From NCBI RefSeq assembly GCF_010093535.1, contig NW_022985225.1:186241-250240 (forward strand): 64,000 nt of DNA, written 5' to 3'. The notes below the pieces were generated by a model. That model was not told the DNA's origin. It was given only the letters and a program-made list of their open reading frames with translations, and did no database searches. This DNA is from Lindgomyces ingoldianus. Lineage: Eukaryota; Ascomycota; Dothideomycetes; Pleosporales; Lindgomycetaceae. Both the position numbers and the translations under genes were made by a program. Below are positions 1 through 11,475 of the stretch, piece by piece (within the stretch, counting starts at the first letter, position 1; each line of letters starts with the position of its first letter).

Positions 1-1821
1 TAAGTTATTTTCTATTAAATCTAGTTAGGTAAATTATTTAAGTAAGTAGTGTTAATTAAAGATTTAGTTTATACGCTAGTTCTTTATTAATGTAACCTAT
101 GCTATTTACTCTTAAGTTAATAAGAGCCTGTATTAAAGCTAATATAGTTTTTTATTATAAATATATAAGAATATTAACTTAGTACTTTTAGTTATTAGTA
201 AAGAACTTAGCTTATAGGTTAGTAAAGATTTAGTGTTAAATTAGTCCTAGAGGGTAACTTAGCCCTAGAATAAGCCTTTTTGCAGGCTCCTACTGCTATA
301 GCTGCAGCTATGTTAAGAGTAGTAAGAAAGATTAGAGCTTAAATATAAGTTAAAGCTTTTATAAAAATAAAATTAAAATAGTAAAAATCTTTAACAAGTG
401 CTAGTAGCGCTACTTATGTAGACTTAAAAAAAAGAAATAAAGTAGTTTTAGAAGATATAACTATGCTTACTATATTTAAAGTATTAACTTTTTTTTTTAT
501 AATCTTTACACTTTCTAGAACTAACTAAAGCATAATTTAAATTAATTTTTATTATATTAGAGTCCTTATTTGCAACTGCGCTAGTTTAGGGGCGTATTAG
601 GGCTTGTACAGGGAGAAACCTTATGTTATTATTATAGGTAGTAATTAGGTTTGTATATGCGTTAAGGTTATTTAGGAGGTGTTCTTCTACTATAGCGCGT
701 TACAGTTTAGTTAAGAGGGAGTTATATAAGGCTATAATTAGACCTATTTTATTTAGGCCTATATTAAATGCAAGTTAGTAGAACTTAGTAAAGTGTAAAG
801 TAAAGCTTTTTTTTTTTATTATAAAGTGTTTAAGTAACTTAGGGCTGTTAACATTTTATTTAGGTCTTTATAAGTTACTTACAGAAACACTATAAATTAA
901 TTTAAGTTAATAATATTCTTATCTATTAGTAAGTTAATTAAAGCTGTTATATTATAGTTAAGTTAAAAGTAAGCATATAGTAACTAAAAGTGTTTAAAAA
1001 GAAATTAGTTTACATTTCCTTTAAGTTTATATTAAAGCTTATATAAAAAGAAAAGTAGGTCTTTTTATTTTTTATTAAATAGTAGAGAATTAAAGAGTTA
1101 GTTAAATTTTATTACTAAGTTAAAAAGGTTACAGGTTATAAGTAGTATTAGGTAAAAAAAAGTTAAGCTATCTCTAGACTTCTAAGTAAGCTTTAAGGCT
1201 AGTAAGTTCTTAGTTCCTACTACTATAATAAAAGTTAAAGTAAAAATAAACTACTTAATAATGTAAAGCTATTCTTTAAAGTCTTTTTAAAAAGCTTTAA
1301 AGCTTATAATGTAGTAGCTTTCTTATAAAGTAAGCGCTTTTTAAAAAGCTTCTTAGCTTACTTTAATAGCTTAAAGTTATATAAGTACTAAGCTTATTAA
1401 ATTAGATTTAGAGGCTATTCTTAGCTAAAGTTTTAACATAATGTAATGTTATAATTATGCACAAGTAAGGTTATAGAGCTTTACAGAGGTCTAGTTTAAT
1501 TACTACATAAGGTATTATAGTAAGTATAAGACATTATGTAAGAAATAAGAAAGTTTAGAAAGAAATTAGTAATTAAATACTTAGCTTAAAAGTCTAAGCG
1601 CTTTAGGTATAAATTAAGCCTATTCTAGGTTTAGTTAGTATTAAGGCAGTTTATGCTTAAGTTTATGTCTGTGTTGTGTTGTGTTTATGTTAGACGTGCA
1701 CTAATAATACTCTAGTACGCGTCCAATACAGTTATGTCTGGGATCCGGGGAGGATACTGTGACAAACTTAAACTAAATTGAACACTTTTTAAAGTTAAAC
1801 ATAGTTAAATAAATAATTAAT
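1..1821. other. AT-rich RIP-degraded repeat relic, no gene
   Basis: This stretch is dominated by TA, CTA and TAG words with almost no long open frame, the appearance of sequence after heavy CpA-to-TpA (RIP-type) mutation. I could not assign it to a specific element family. A slightly less mutated patch near 560-720 and another near 1660-1770 may be remnants of a retroelement. No intact gene is visible. Confidence 0.6.
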
Positions 1822-1826
1822 ATAAT

Positions 1827-2257
1827 TGTCGCGTACAGCTATCCGTCTACATATATCCTTCTGCTGTGCTAGCTAGGAGGTTGACCTTTTAGCAAACGCA
1901 ACAGTTATAAGCCTAGTTTGCGGCGTAGTGTAGATGGTTAGCGCACAAAAATTTTCGCATCTCTGCTCTCCCTACTCCACTAGTAGGATTGCATTATCCC
2001 GGAGCACTGCGTGTTTAATTCCTACGCTTAGTAAAGAGCATTTAGGCAGTGTGTCTATTACAGAGGCTACCTTACTAGATCTGTCTCTAAGTTCTGTTGC
2101 TTAGGTGAAAGAGGAAGGGTGTGTTAAGGTTGTTTTACTATGTTTCACCTCTCTCGTTCCACAGTTCAAGCTGGGGGGTGTGTCGCGTACAGCTATCCGT
2201 CTACATATATCCTTCTGCTGTGCTAGCTGGGAGGTTAACCTTTTAGCAAACGCAACA
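1827..2257 (+). mobile_element. TRIM: 431-bp miniature LTR element with tRNA-like core
   Basis: Two near-identical 77-bp direct repeats (1827-1903 and 2181-2257) start TGTCGCGTAC and end AACGCAACA, the TG...CA ends of LTRs. A perfect 5-bp target duplication ATAAT flanks the unit (1822-1826 and 2258-2262). The 277-bp interior has no coding capacity. It carries a tRNA-like block with an A-box-like TAGTGTAGATGGTTAGCGC (about 1926-1944) and a B-box-like GTGTTTAATTCC (2011-2022), and a G-rich run (about 2171-2180) directly before the second LTR that resembles a polypurine tract. This is the structure of a terminal-repeat retrotransposon in miniature, which depends on proteins of an autonomous element. 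Both LTRs are little mutated compared with the flanks, so it may be younger than them, or too short to be seen by RIP. The orientation is inferred from the G-tract. Confidence 0.82.
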
Positions 2258-2308
2258 ATAATATTATTAATAAAGCTACTACTAGTAAAAGTAAGTTTTC
2301 TAATATAA

Positions 2309-3209
2309 TATAACAGTATAAGTAAGATAATAGGTTTAAATGTAGTAGAAATTTACTTAAAGGCATATAAAAGTGTAGAGACTTTAGACTTAAAAATGCT
2401 ATTAACACTTATAGGCCTTATATAAAAGAATATTAGAAAACTACTAAGCTAGCTACAGAGGCAAATGTTACAATCCTTGCTCTAACAAAATAGTGTTTTC
2501 GGGAGCACAACAGCCTGTAGTTGTGTTAGCGGGTAGGGGAAGGACTTAGCTGGATCAGGTGTACAGTCCGTCAAGCAGAGTATATGTAAGGCAGGGGTAA
2601 AGAAGGCAGGTTGTGGTTTAGCCTAGCAGCTGTATAGGGAGCTAGCAAACCTAATATAAAAGAATAGGAAAGAAGGTATATATAGTGTAAGATATATAAG
2701 GCGGCAATTGTTCTTTTTTATAAAGGTACTATTGCCTCTTAGTCTATTAGGTAGGTAAAGACTAAATAGTAATTACAACCTTCTAACTATAGTTGTGATT
2801 AAGACTATATACATAGGGTTTGCATGCAGTGCATGCTATGCATGCTTGCATGCCTGTTGCCTGCATAGCCTGCATAACCTGCAGACCTGCAAAGCCTGTG
2901 GTCTTATTAGATGATACACTCTGCTAGACCTTTGTCTAAAAGCTAGAGCCATTCCTTATCTGTCCTGTCACGTGATTTGTTTAACACAGGATTAAGCGTT
3001 TTCCATCTCTTGTCGCTTAGGCTGTAAGGAACAGCTGATAGGGAAATTACGGTCTGTTTGTTAGCTGTAACAGCAAAGTGCAACTAAATACATAAAGAAA
3101 TAGGGGTAACTACAAAGGACAGGATTAAGTTATAGTTAGAGCTAATACAGAGACCCTTCAGATAGGTTCTAAGCGACCTAAGATGGAACAATTTGTAAGA
3201 ATTGTTACA
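2309..3209 (+). mobile_element. RIP-mutated LTR of family C, split by a solo LTR
   Basis: After removing the nested LTR (2466-3072) and one TSD, about 289 bp remain. These match the nearly unmutated family C LTR at 49793-50099 and the mutated copy at 41860-42149. The start TATAACAG corresponds to TGTAACGG, and the end retains GTTACA. Differences are mainly C-to-T and G-to-A. No matching 5-bp duplication is visible around this copy, so its outer borders are approximate. Confidence 0.75.
2466..3072 (-). mobile_element. Solo LTR of Ty3/Gypsy family, 607 bp, TSD GCAAA
   Basis: The unit starts TGTTACAATCC and ends GCTGTAACA and is flanked by a perfect GCAAA duplication (2461-2465 and 3073-3077). 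In reverse orientation it aligns along its length with the Gypsy LTRs at 29653-30261 and 46687-47295, including the conserved AGGTTTGCTAGCTCCC block. The U3-like part contains a cluster of TGCATGC words (2822-2860). It sits inside a family C LTR, and the uninterrupted copies at 41860 and 49793 provide the empty site. It is less mutated than its host, so it inserted later. Confidence 0.9.
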
Positions 3210-3589
3210 CTTTGTAAAACTAATCTATATTAAGTTTAATAGTAAAATGTTAGGCAAAGTTAATAGTATACTTTAAAATAGTAAAAGTATTTTTTCTTTT
3301 TATGTTATAAGCTATTAAGAAGGCTACTATAGTCTTAAAAAAGCTTTTTTAAGTGTATTTAAAACCTAAGTTTAGTACTTTTAAGCTAGGTAGTATCTTC
3401 TTTTATAAGTAAAAGAACTATTCTTCTTTTAATATAACCTTTTTTATAGTAGTACTAATAGAGTAAGCTTTAAAAGCTAAAAAAGCTTTTTTTTATACTT
3501 ATTCTTAGTGTTTAAAATACTTATTATGCTTTTATTTTTTATTACTAGTAATAAAGTAAATTTATAAAAGCTTAATTATTTTTTTTATA
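3210..3589. other. AT-rich repeat relic
   Basis: A 380-bp AT-rich interval between the family C LTR and the left end of the Fot1-type transposon. There is no open frame and no recognisable motif. It looks like RIP-degraded retroelement sequence, but I cannot place it. Confidence 0.5.
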
Positions 3590-6553
3590 ACGTACTTTAC
3601 AGGCAAGTTGCTTACACACCTAAGTTGCTTACTTTTGCTAAGACCCCACTCTAACAAACTTTATTATAGCCTATAACAACCTACTCTAGCACTATATAGT
3701 ATAGTATAGCCTAGAATATTATTTAAATACTACTTCTACTTCTTACTTACACATTTACGTGTTATGCTTAGTCTAATTACACTATTTATAGCACCTTTAA
3801 AATAGCTTACTTACTTTAGCCTACACCTGCTTCTTTACTTTTTTTTTATTACTATGTGCTTTAAACTTCTTTAAAGCTATTAAGTATAAGCTTTTTTAAA
3901 TTATTAAAGTTTTTATTACTTTAATCTACTTTTTTTATATAATTTATGTTATGTAGTAGCTTTATTAGCTACTTAAAGCTTAGTAATTTTTTATTACACT
4001 AATACTAGCTTATATATAATTATTACTGCCTTTTTTAAGACCCTTTTAAACACTTTAACTATAAAAGTTAGTAAACTATTTATATACTTTTAAATTTTTA
4101 TTTTTATAAGTATTAATTATAACTTAAGTTCTAAAGTATTACTTAAGGTTTACAACTACTAGAGCTTATTATATATAAGTAGTAGTAGTAATAAAGTGTG
4201 TAACTTTACATTAAGGCTTATTATTACTTATTATAAGTTAAAAAGAACTAATTTAGCACTTTAAAACTTTTCTTAGATATTACTAAAAGTAATTATAGCA
4301 TTATAAGCTACTTTAAAGCATAGTAAAAACTTTATTTTTATAATATAAGTAATTTAGTTATATATAAAGTTTTTAGCTTAGCACTTATATACTTTTTTTA
4401 AAAAAGTAAAACAACCTATATTAAGTAGCTATAAAAAGTGTAATAAGTAAAAAAGTACATAATGTACTTTACAGGTAAGTTACTTACACACCTAAGTTGC
4501 TTACTTTTGCTAAGACCCTACTAAACTACTCTTTCTACACTAATGCATTCCCTACAACGCTACTTAGATGTGCTAAAAGAATGTTAGATATAGCTTATAC
4601 TTTAAGCTTTTAAACAAGACATAAAACTCTTAAAAAAATATGCTATAGCTATGTATAAAGTTTTATAAAAAATAATAAATAACTATAGCACTAAATAACC
4701 TTTACAAGCTAATTCTACAGCTAAATTATAAAGGCTAAGTAATAAAAAAGAGTAGGTAATTATTAAGACTATACTTAAGCTATATGCGCAAGGAATTTCC
4801 TCTTAAATAGCATTTATAGCTAATATAGCTAATTCTTTACACGCTAAGCATAATCTAAGCTATGTTTACATAAACTAGCCTAGTATATTTATAAAGTGTT
4901 ATTTAAAGCTTAAAGTAAAGTTTTAAGTGTAAGTATAGTTAAAAAATATCTAGCTAATTATAAATCTTATTTTACTAAAGTTATATATGTTATTATCTTA
5001 GATGCTATACTTAGCTTTAATATTCTTTATAAGGCTAAACCTGCTTTAAATTACTTTAAAACTTTTATAAAAAGCTTTTTTATAGTTATACTTATGCTTA
5101 AATATTACTTTAAGCTTTAAATAACACTTTATAAACATACTAGGCTAGTTTATGTAAACATAGCCTAGATTATGCTTAGCGCGCAAAGAATTAGCTATAT
5201 TAGCTATAAATGCTATCTAAGGGGAAATTCCTTACGCATATAGCTTAAGTATAGTCTTAATAATTACCTACTTTCTTTTATTGCCTAGCCTTTATAATTT
5301 AGCTGTAGAATTAGCTTATAAAAGTTGTTTAGCGCTATAGTTATTTATTATCTTTTATAAAACTTTATATATAGCTATAGCATATTTTTTTAAAAGTTTT
5401 ATGTCTTATTTAAAAGCTTAAAGTATAAGCTGTATCTAACATTCTTTTAGTATGTCTAAGTAGTGTTGTAGGGAATATATTAGTATAGAAAGAGTAGTTT
5501 AGTAAGGTCTTAGCAAAAGTAAGTAACTTAGGTGTGTAAGCAACTTGCCTGTAAAGTATGTTAAATAGTAATAATTTTATTATTTTTATAGTATTACTAA
5601 AAATAAAGTAAGTTATAGCTCTTATAGCTATTAATAACTAGTAAATAGTAGCTACTAATAGTATACTTTTTTATATGTATATTAAAGTGCTTTAACTAGT
5701 CTAGACTAAGCTAATTAGTAGTCTAGCTATGCTTAAAAATTATAATAACTTAATTTTAAAGTAAATTTTTTTATACTAGTTTAAAAAGTAGTTGCTACCT
5801 TAAAAAATAATAAAAAGTAAAATAGCCTACTTTTTAGCATTAATGCTCTAGATAGCTATTATCTACTTCTAGTTACCTAGCTAGACTGCTTTTAGCTATT
5901 CTTATTTTTTTTAAACTTATAATAACTACTTTAGTAAATATTTAGCCTATTATAAACTTTATTTTATTAAAGTTATACATGTTATTATTTTAAATACTAT
6001 ACTTAGCTTTAATATTCTTTATAAAGTTAAACTAGCTTTAAATTACTATAAAAATTTTATAAAAAGCTTTTTTATAGTTATACTTACACTTAAACTTTAC
6101 TTTAAGCTTTAAGTAATGCTTAATAAATATATTAAGCTAGTTTATGCTAATATAGCTTATATTATGCTTAGCATGTAAAGAATTAGCTATATTAGCTATA
6201 GCTACTAGCTAAAAAGAAAATCCTTATGCATTTAGCTTAAGTATGTGCTAAATAATTACCTACTTTTTATTATTATCTAGCTTTTATAAGTTAGCTATAT
6301 AATTAGCTTAAAAAAGTTATTTAGTGTGTTAGTTACTTATTATTTTTTAAAAGACTTTATAAATAGCTATAGCATGTTACCTAAAAAGTGTTATATTTTA
6401 TTTAAAAGCTTAAAGTGTAAGCTGCATTTAATATTTTTTTAACACATCTAAGTAGTGTTATTAGAAATGCATTAGTGTAAAAAAAGTAGTGTAGTAAAGT
6501 CTTAGTAAAAGTAAGCAACTTAGGTGTGTAAGCAACTTGCCTGTAAAGTATGT
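3590..6553 (-). mobile_element. Fot1/pogo-type DNA transposon, RIP-degraded, near full length
   Basis: Both ends carry the family 1 terminal inverted repeat (starting ACGTACTTTACAGG, ending CCTGTAAAGTATGT) flanked by TA (3588-3589 and 6554-6555), the Tc1/mariner/pogo target. The transposase would read on the minus strand from the right end. Its N-terminal part and an ANIANSLHAKH-like segment can be followed through many stop codons, so it is a dead gene. A 1100-bp palindromic relative (4462-5561) is inserted in it. Net length without the insert is about 1.86 kb, about right for a Fot1 element. The related family 2 copy at 50732-52486 shows the uninterrupted reading of the insertion site. Confidence 0.85.
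4462..5561 (-). mobile_element. Palindromic Fot1 derivative, 1100 bp, copy 1
   Basis: The unit is flanked by TA on both sides (4460-4461 and 5562-5563), and both ends read the same family 1 terminal sequence inward. The left ~480 bp and right ~480 bp are inverted copies of each other: both contain the N-terminal transposase region with the AATTCTTTGCGCGCTAA-type block. A unique ~140-bp centre (about 4940-5080) continues the right arm. There is no transposase C-terminal half and no intact frame. The same structure and length recur at 31198-32296 and 53032-54131, so this is a mobile non-autonomous form and not a chance rearrangement. Confidence 0.9.
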
Positions 6554-6555
6554 TA

Positions 6556-7302
6556 TTCTTAAACTAAAAGTTATTAAACTTAGATAGGTATCTAGGCTCT
6601 AGGTATTCCTTTGCAATACTAGCAGTGTGTCCCTATACTAACACTATGTTTGTATACTTACCAAAAGAAACCAACAAAGTAAGCTCTCAGCCTTGCGCGT
6701 CGTTCCCGGAGCCCCCAAAACTGACCTGCACCGGCTTCGGTATGGGGACCCGACGCCATGGCAACCGGCCGCCTAGCTGTACTCCAGACACTCCATCAAC
6801 CAACCAAAATGAACAAACAGCTCGAGCACCACTATTTTAAGCCTTTGTGTAAGGTCGGGTCGGGGAATATACGTCAGATGCTTCGCCGGGTTGGTTTGAC
6901 CGTCGATCATGATGATCAGGAGGTCCGGAGTCCGATTCCTATATAATAAGTGAGACGGAGAGAAACGAAGAATGTAACATGTTGAGGTAGGCATCGCAGC
7001 AATCCGTTTCTTTACATTATCAAGTCCAGTGCATCTTTGCTCTCCTTTGTTTGTTGCATATTTCCCACGGTCTGTATCTTGTCGATTCTTCTAGTACCCA
7101 GACATCTGCATCAACTTCCATCACGCCCACTATTTCCCAAGCATCACCACCCCAACGCCGAAAATTCTGCCCTTGTACAGCATCAGCCACCTTCGGCAAA
7201 GCGAAGCTCAAAAAACCGCCTCCCCGACCTATACTCCACTACCACACTCGCTCTAAACCCAATCCTAAACGAAAACCCAAATCCTACACTACGCTTACAA
7301 AA
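6556..7302. other. Intergenic transition from AT-rich block to gene island
   Basis: Composition changes abruptly near 6600 from TA-rich repeat to balanced sequence. Short frames here are not supported as genes. The last ~250 bp before 7303 contain CT- and CA-rich tracts typical of ascomycete promoters and 5' UTRs. Confidence 0.5.
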
Positions 7303-7851
7303 ATGCACTCCCGCATCCTCTGCAAGACCACCGTCCTCGGCCTCCTCGGCTTCTCAACCGCCCAAACCTCCTCAACATGGGGCGAGCCCTTCTCCGTAGA
7401 TGGTGGGTCCTCATCCCAAAACCTCGTTTCCAGTGCCGCGCCCATCGCATCCTCGGTCCTGTCTTCCGCAGCTTCAATCGCTAGTTCATTCGCCTCAGAG
7501 GTCAGTCTTTCCTCTGTCTCTGTTTCTATCTCTGTTTCGATGCCAGGGTCAATGTCGATACCGGGTTTGACCGACAAAACTTTGAGTCCTACATTCTCAT
7601 CTTCTGTGTATGCGTCTGGATCAGAGAGCGCCGCCTCGAAATCTGCTTCAACCGTGAAATCTTCTGGAGCCTCGACGCTGACGAGTAGCCAGCGTGGGAC
7701 GACATCTGCTGGAGCTACCAGTAGCGGCGCGGCGGCGATGACGACGGGGATTAGTGCGCTCTCGAGTACAGGTGGTATTATGCCGACCGGAGGTGTGAAG
7801 ATAGGGTTTGTTGGGGCTTTGGCTGGCGCTGCTGGTGTTCTGTGTCTATGA
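7303..7851 (+). CDS. Ser/Thr-rich, probably GPI-anchored cell-surface protein
   Basis: An unspliced frame of 182 residues. I chose the ATG at 7303 because it opens a secretion signal (MHSRILCKTTVLGLLGF, then small residues to about residue 20) and has a good AAAATG context; the frame itself runs open further upstream without a signal peptide. The middle (about 35-155) is almost entirely Ser, Ala, Thr and Gly with SSAASIASSF-like repeats, expected to be O-mannosylated. The end (about 160-182) is a short hydrophobic tail (VGALAGAAGVLCL) after small residues, consistent with a GPI-anchor signal. It would be fixed to the membrane or wall and has no catalytic domain. It lies tail-to-tail with the dynein intermediate chain gene. 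The family is unassigned; the surface location is inferred. Confidence 0.75.
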   Translation: MHSRILCKTTVLGLLGFSTAQTSSTWGEPFSVDGGSSSQNLVSSAAPIASSVLSSAASIASSFASEVSLSSVSVSISVSMPGSMSIPGLTDKTLSPTFSSSVYASGSESAASKSASTVKSSGASTLTSSQRGTTSAGATSSGAAAMTTGISALSSTGGIMPTGGVKIGFVGALAGAAGVLCL

Positions 7852-8279
7852 TTGATTGCGTTAGTGGAGATGAACGCCAGAAAGGCGACATCAACGACGA
7901 GATGCGATATTTGAGGATATGAGCGAAGCATGATTCTGGCATTGTAACGGAGATATCGAGGTCATCTGGCGAATATTGGGATGGAAGACACAAAGTCGAA
8001 TTATGCTGGAAATACATCCAATGGTTAGAATCATAATGGTGACATTTATTACACAGAGTAATGATAATGATACACAATAAGCCATATGCACAAACCATAT
8101 GCACAAACCATTTCAAATCCCTCGACAACTTGACTAATTACTCTTTGAAAGGGGGTATCTCTGCCCAAGAGAACTCGACCTCTCCTCATAGTGCATTTCC
8201 TGAGCATCCTAAAATCATCCACTCTAACCACTCGTCCCCTCCCTCTACCTGGGACTTTTTACTTTTTACCTCATACGAT
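7852..8279. other. Convergent 3' intergenic spacer
   Basis: A 428-bp interval between the stop codons of the surface-protein gene (+) and the dynein gene (-). It contains C-rich runs near 8220-8280 and two copies of ATATGCACAAACCAT in tandem (about 8083-8110). No gene is visible. Confidence 0.6.
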
Positions 8280-10511
8280 CTACTTCCCACTAACCTCCCC
8301 ACCCTCCAACCTCCCAACTAACCTCTTAACCCCACTCCACTCCTCCCCCCTCCTCTCCAACCCCCCTAACTCCACACCAACCTCAAACACAGTAACAACG
8401 CCATCCATTCCCCCGGCACCCACTCTCCTCCCCTCATTTCTCTCCCAAGCCACCTTGTTCAGACTCCGGTTCATATAGCCCATTCCTGACTGCAACGCCG
8501 CAAAAGGCCCCCGTTTGTTCTCACTCGGCGAAACCTTCTGCACCGGAACCTCAACATCAACATTCAAATCCCAGATCTCCAGACTCCCCGCGCCGTCTAC
8601 GAGCGCGAAGACCGAGGGTTTAGCCGGAGACCAGCGGACATCATAGACCAGGTCCTCACGCGCGATATCTAGGAGAGGAGTGACGATTTGGGACGCACCT
8701 GGGGCGGAGTGATTGCTAGCCCCACCAGTAGCGGCAGGTGGCCGGACTTTCCAGAGTTTGACGCTCCAGTCGACGCTTGAGGAGAGGACAAGGTCTCCGA
8801 GATCGATGGCGCCTTTTGCGGGATGGAAATCCAGACTCATGACTGGGGCTGCGTGGCCAGAGTATTTTACGCGGCCGTCTACGCCGGCTTTTGCGCCGGC
8901 GCGATCGTAGCGGTGGCAGGGGTAGATGGAACCTTCTTCTGTGCCGGCGAGGAAGTATGTTGGATCGGATTGCGGGAACGCGATGCATGTTACTGCCATG
9001 TCGTCTGTTTTTGCTGGAGGTGGTGAAGCAAGTTCGAGGAATTCTTGGGGTTGGGAGAGCATGTCGACAGTCCAGCCACAGACCACGCCGTCCGTGGAGC
9101 ATGAAATGATATTATTCGCGTTTTGGGTTCCCACGATATCGAGAGAGTAGACGGGATGTGTGTGGCCGGAGCCTGTAAGTGGTGTCTTCTGGACTGGAGC
9201 GTATTTGGCCCGGGTGTCCCAAAGCAGGACTTGGCCTGAGTATGCACCGCCGATGATGAGGTTTGGATGAAAGGGTGAGAATTTCGCGGTCAAGATGTCG
9301 GATTGTGCGTGGAATATATACTCGGGACGGTCGTGCATGTGTAGATTCCAGACTTGGATGAGGCCGTCCGGGTCGTGGGGTGCGGAGGGATTCTTTGTGT
9401 AGGAAGCTAGGACGAGCTCTGGAAACTGTTGAAACTTAGCATCATCTTGATGATTACAGATTTGAGGGGGGATGGTGTCACACCTTGGCAGAAAACCCCA
9501 AATCCGAAATCATTCTCTTCTTACTCCACCTCTCGTCCCAAAACTGCGCAATCTCCTTTATTCTCCTCCCCTTCTTCCCACCCGTAGACCCATACCCTTC
9601 GTCTTCCTCATCCACCTCCACACCCGCCAGTGCATAATCAGCTAGAATATCATACTGCTGGTCTAGCGCCCTCTCCAATACCTTCGTACTCCTCTCCACA
9701 AAACTGAAGAAATCATCAGAGCTCTGCATTGCATTCAACTCCTCATTAGTCAACGTCTTGAACGGAAAATTCTCCTTCGACCCCGCCTGTGCTACGCCTG
9801 CATCCAGACCAGCTTGTTGTGCAGATTTGATCTCCTCCTCAATCTCCTTGCGCAGATTCATCCGAATCTCGTCATCCCTTTCTTTCTGCCTCCGACTCAG
9901 CCTCTTGCTCGCCCGCGGCGTCCGCGTCGGACTCTCATCTCTCTCCTCGTCGCTATCTCCCACACCCCTTGACTTCAGTGGTGACCATTCCGAGCTAGTT
10001 TGCACCCCCTTGTTGTACGTGATAATCTCCTTCTGGGGCTCCGCGTCGAATTCAAAGACGGTGGCGAGGGGCGCTATTGACAGGGTCTGCATTTCGCGGT
10101 CGACCATGCCCACTGCAGGTGCATACGATGACGTCTGCACTTCATTGTCGCTGCTCAGTTGTCCTGCACTAATCACAGACGTGGGCCTCGTTGCGCGGCC
10201 TCCGGCGGGCGATCCAGGGCCCGTAGAGCTTGGTCTGCTGTCTCTGTCGCCGAGGATGCCGGAGAGAATGGACTCAACGTCGCGTCTTTGCTCGGCACGG
10301 CTGGGGGTTGGTTGTGCTAGCTATGAAGCGCTGTTAGATGGTGATTGCGAGGAAACTGTATAGTGAGTGAGTGACGTACGTCTGAGGGAGAACTGAGTGA
10401 CTGCCGACTCGTTGACGTTTCTCTCCGAAGCTCACGTTGCCGCCGCATTTCTGCGAGCTTGGCCTTCTTGGCGAGGATTTCATCGCGGCGTTGTTGCGCC
10501 GCGGAGTCCAT
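8280..10511 (-). CDS. Cytoplasmic dynein 1 intermediate chain
   Basis: Three exons: 10380-10511, 9484-10320 and 8280-9425, with introns of 59 bp (GTACGT...TAG) and 58 bp (GTGTGA...CAG); about 704 residues, the usual family size. The N-terminus MDSAAQQRRDEILAKKAKLA is the charged helix that binds dynactin p150. Residues ~100-155 hold three short motifs, NEVQTSS, REMQTLS and KGVQTSS, resembling light-chain (LC8/Tctex) binding sites. The C-terminal half is a WD40 propeller: FPELVLASYTKNPSAP, the FHPNLIIGGAYSGQVLLWD blade, GHTHPVYSLD, GHAAPVMSLDFHP and a last blade ending GVVTVFEV. The protein links dynein heavy chain to cargo and light chains for minus-end transport of nuclei and vesicles. It shares a 457-bp divergent promoter with the ATP synthase subunit e gene. 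The splice sites are inferred from frame and family alignment. Confidence 0.94.
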
Positions 10512-10968
10512 GGTGAAGATGCGGATATGCGGACGGTTCAGTTCGATGAGGGGAAGCTATTATTGTTGTGGGCGTTGTTGAAAGTATCTAAACGGATAAA
10601 GCTCGTAGCCAAGGAGGGCTGGGTAGGCAGGCGGATATCTACCATTAAATTCCTTCAAGTCACCAGCAGCTCAGCGTGAAGGGGGAGAAGGAGTGCTATT
10701 GTTACCTTTGGTCGTCTCCAAAAGCTCGCCAAGGCCAGGGACAACAGCCCGCGCGCCAAGACAGGCCTGGGTAAGATTTCAATCGGGCAGAACCGCGTGC
10801 TCACAACCATCACCGTTTCCAGCTTCAATCCCAGGGCCCAGTCACCTCAGCTCTCCGCTCCACGCGCCGGAACACGCCATCGCCGTTACAGACCCGATTC
10901 CCTTGCCATTGGACACCCAGGAGCTTTCCAATTCCCACAGCTCTCGTCCTCTAACCTCCTCAGTCACT
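10512..10968. promoter_or_regulatory. Divergent promoter between dynein intermediate chain and ATP synthase e
   Basis: The two start codons lie 457 bp apart and point away from each other, so this interval must carry both promoters. No TATA box is obvious. CT-rich stretches precede the subunit e start. Shared regulation is possible but not shown. Confidence 0.55.
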
Positions 10969-11475
10969 ATGTCGACATCCGTCGGGATCAACGTACGTCC
11001 CAATGCAATGCGCTGCGGCCACCTCCCATTGAGCTCCCTCTGGCTCTCAACATCACATATACTGCAGCGTCACAGCTAACAGCGATGGAAAACAGGTCCT
11101 CCGATGGTCCGCGCTCGGATTCGGCGTCTTCTACGGCATCTACTACCAAGCCTCGATATCCTCGCGTGACAAGCTAGAACTCGCAAAACGCGAATATGCA
11201 CACAAAGAATCCCTGATTTCGCAAGCCAAGGCCGAGTGGGCAAAACAACACTCTTCACTAGCGACATCATCTAGCGGTACGCCTTCCCTGCCAATGCTTG
11301 CATAAATCCCTCCTCTGCCTTCCCGGACGGTGCCAAGCGTAAAGATGTCGAAAAGAAGGGATCTGGTCAGACAACGGAGAACTATGCTGATGGATTTTCT
11401 TCTATAGCGAAAGTAGACCCGAACGATCCCAACGCCGACCTAAACGCAGTCCTCGGGATTACGGATGAGAAATGA
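10969..11475 (+). CDS. Mitochondrial ATP synthase subunit e (Tim11/Atp21 type)
   Basis: Three exons: 10969-10992, 11096-11276 and 11408-11475, with introns of 103 and 131 bp; 90 residues. The protein begins MSTSVGIN, then VLRWSALGFGVFYGIYY (residues 9-25), a single inner-membrane helix with the GxxxG motif (G18 and G22) known to mediate ATP synthase dimerisation in this family. A charged helix follows (SSRDKLELAKREYAHKES) and a short C-terminus ending DLNAVLGITDEK. Size and layout match fungal subunit e, which shapes cristae by pairing complex V monomers. Exons 1 and 2 are secure. The last exon was chosen because the intervening sequence has an in-frame stop and a TTCTATAG acceptor, and its position is less certain. 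Confidence 0.85.

Noticed and set aside
1919..2030. A functional tRNA gene in the TRIM
   Set aside because: The acceptor ends do not pair and the T-loop is too long; only promoter-like boxes are convincing.
7284..7931. 215-codon minus-strand ORF opposite the Ser-rich gene
   Set aside because: A shadow frame of the Ser/Ala-rich coding sequence, without signal or domain. The plus strand has a signal peptide and GPI-type tail.
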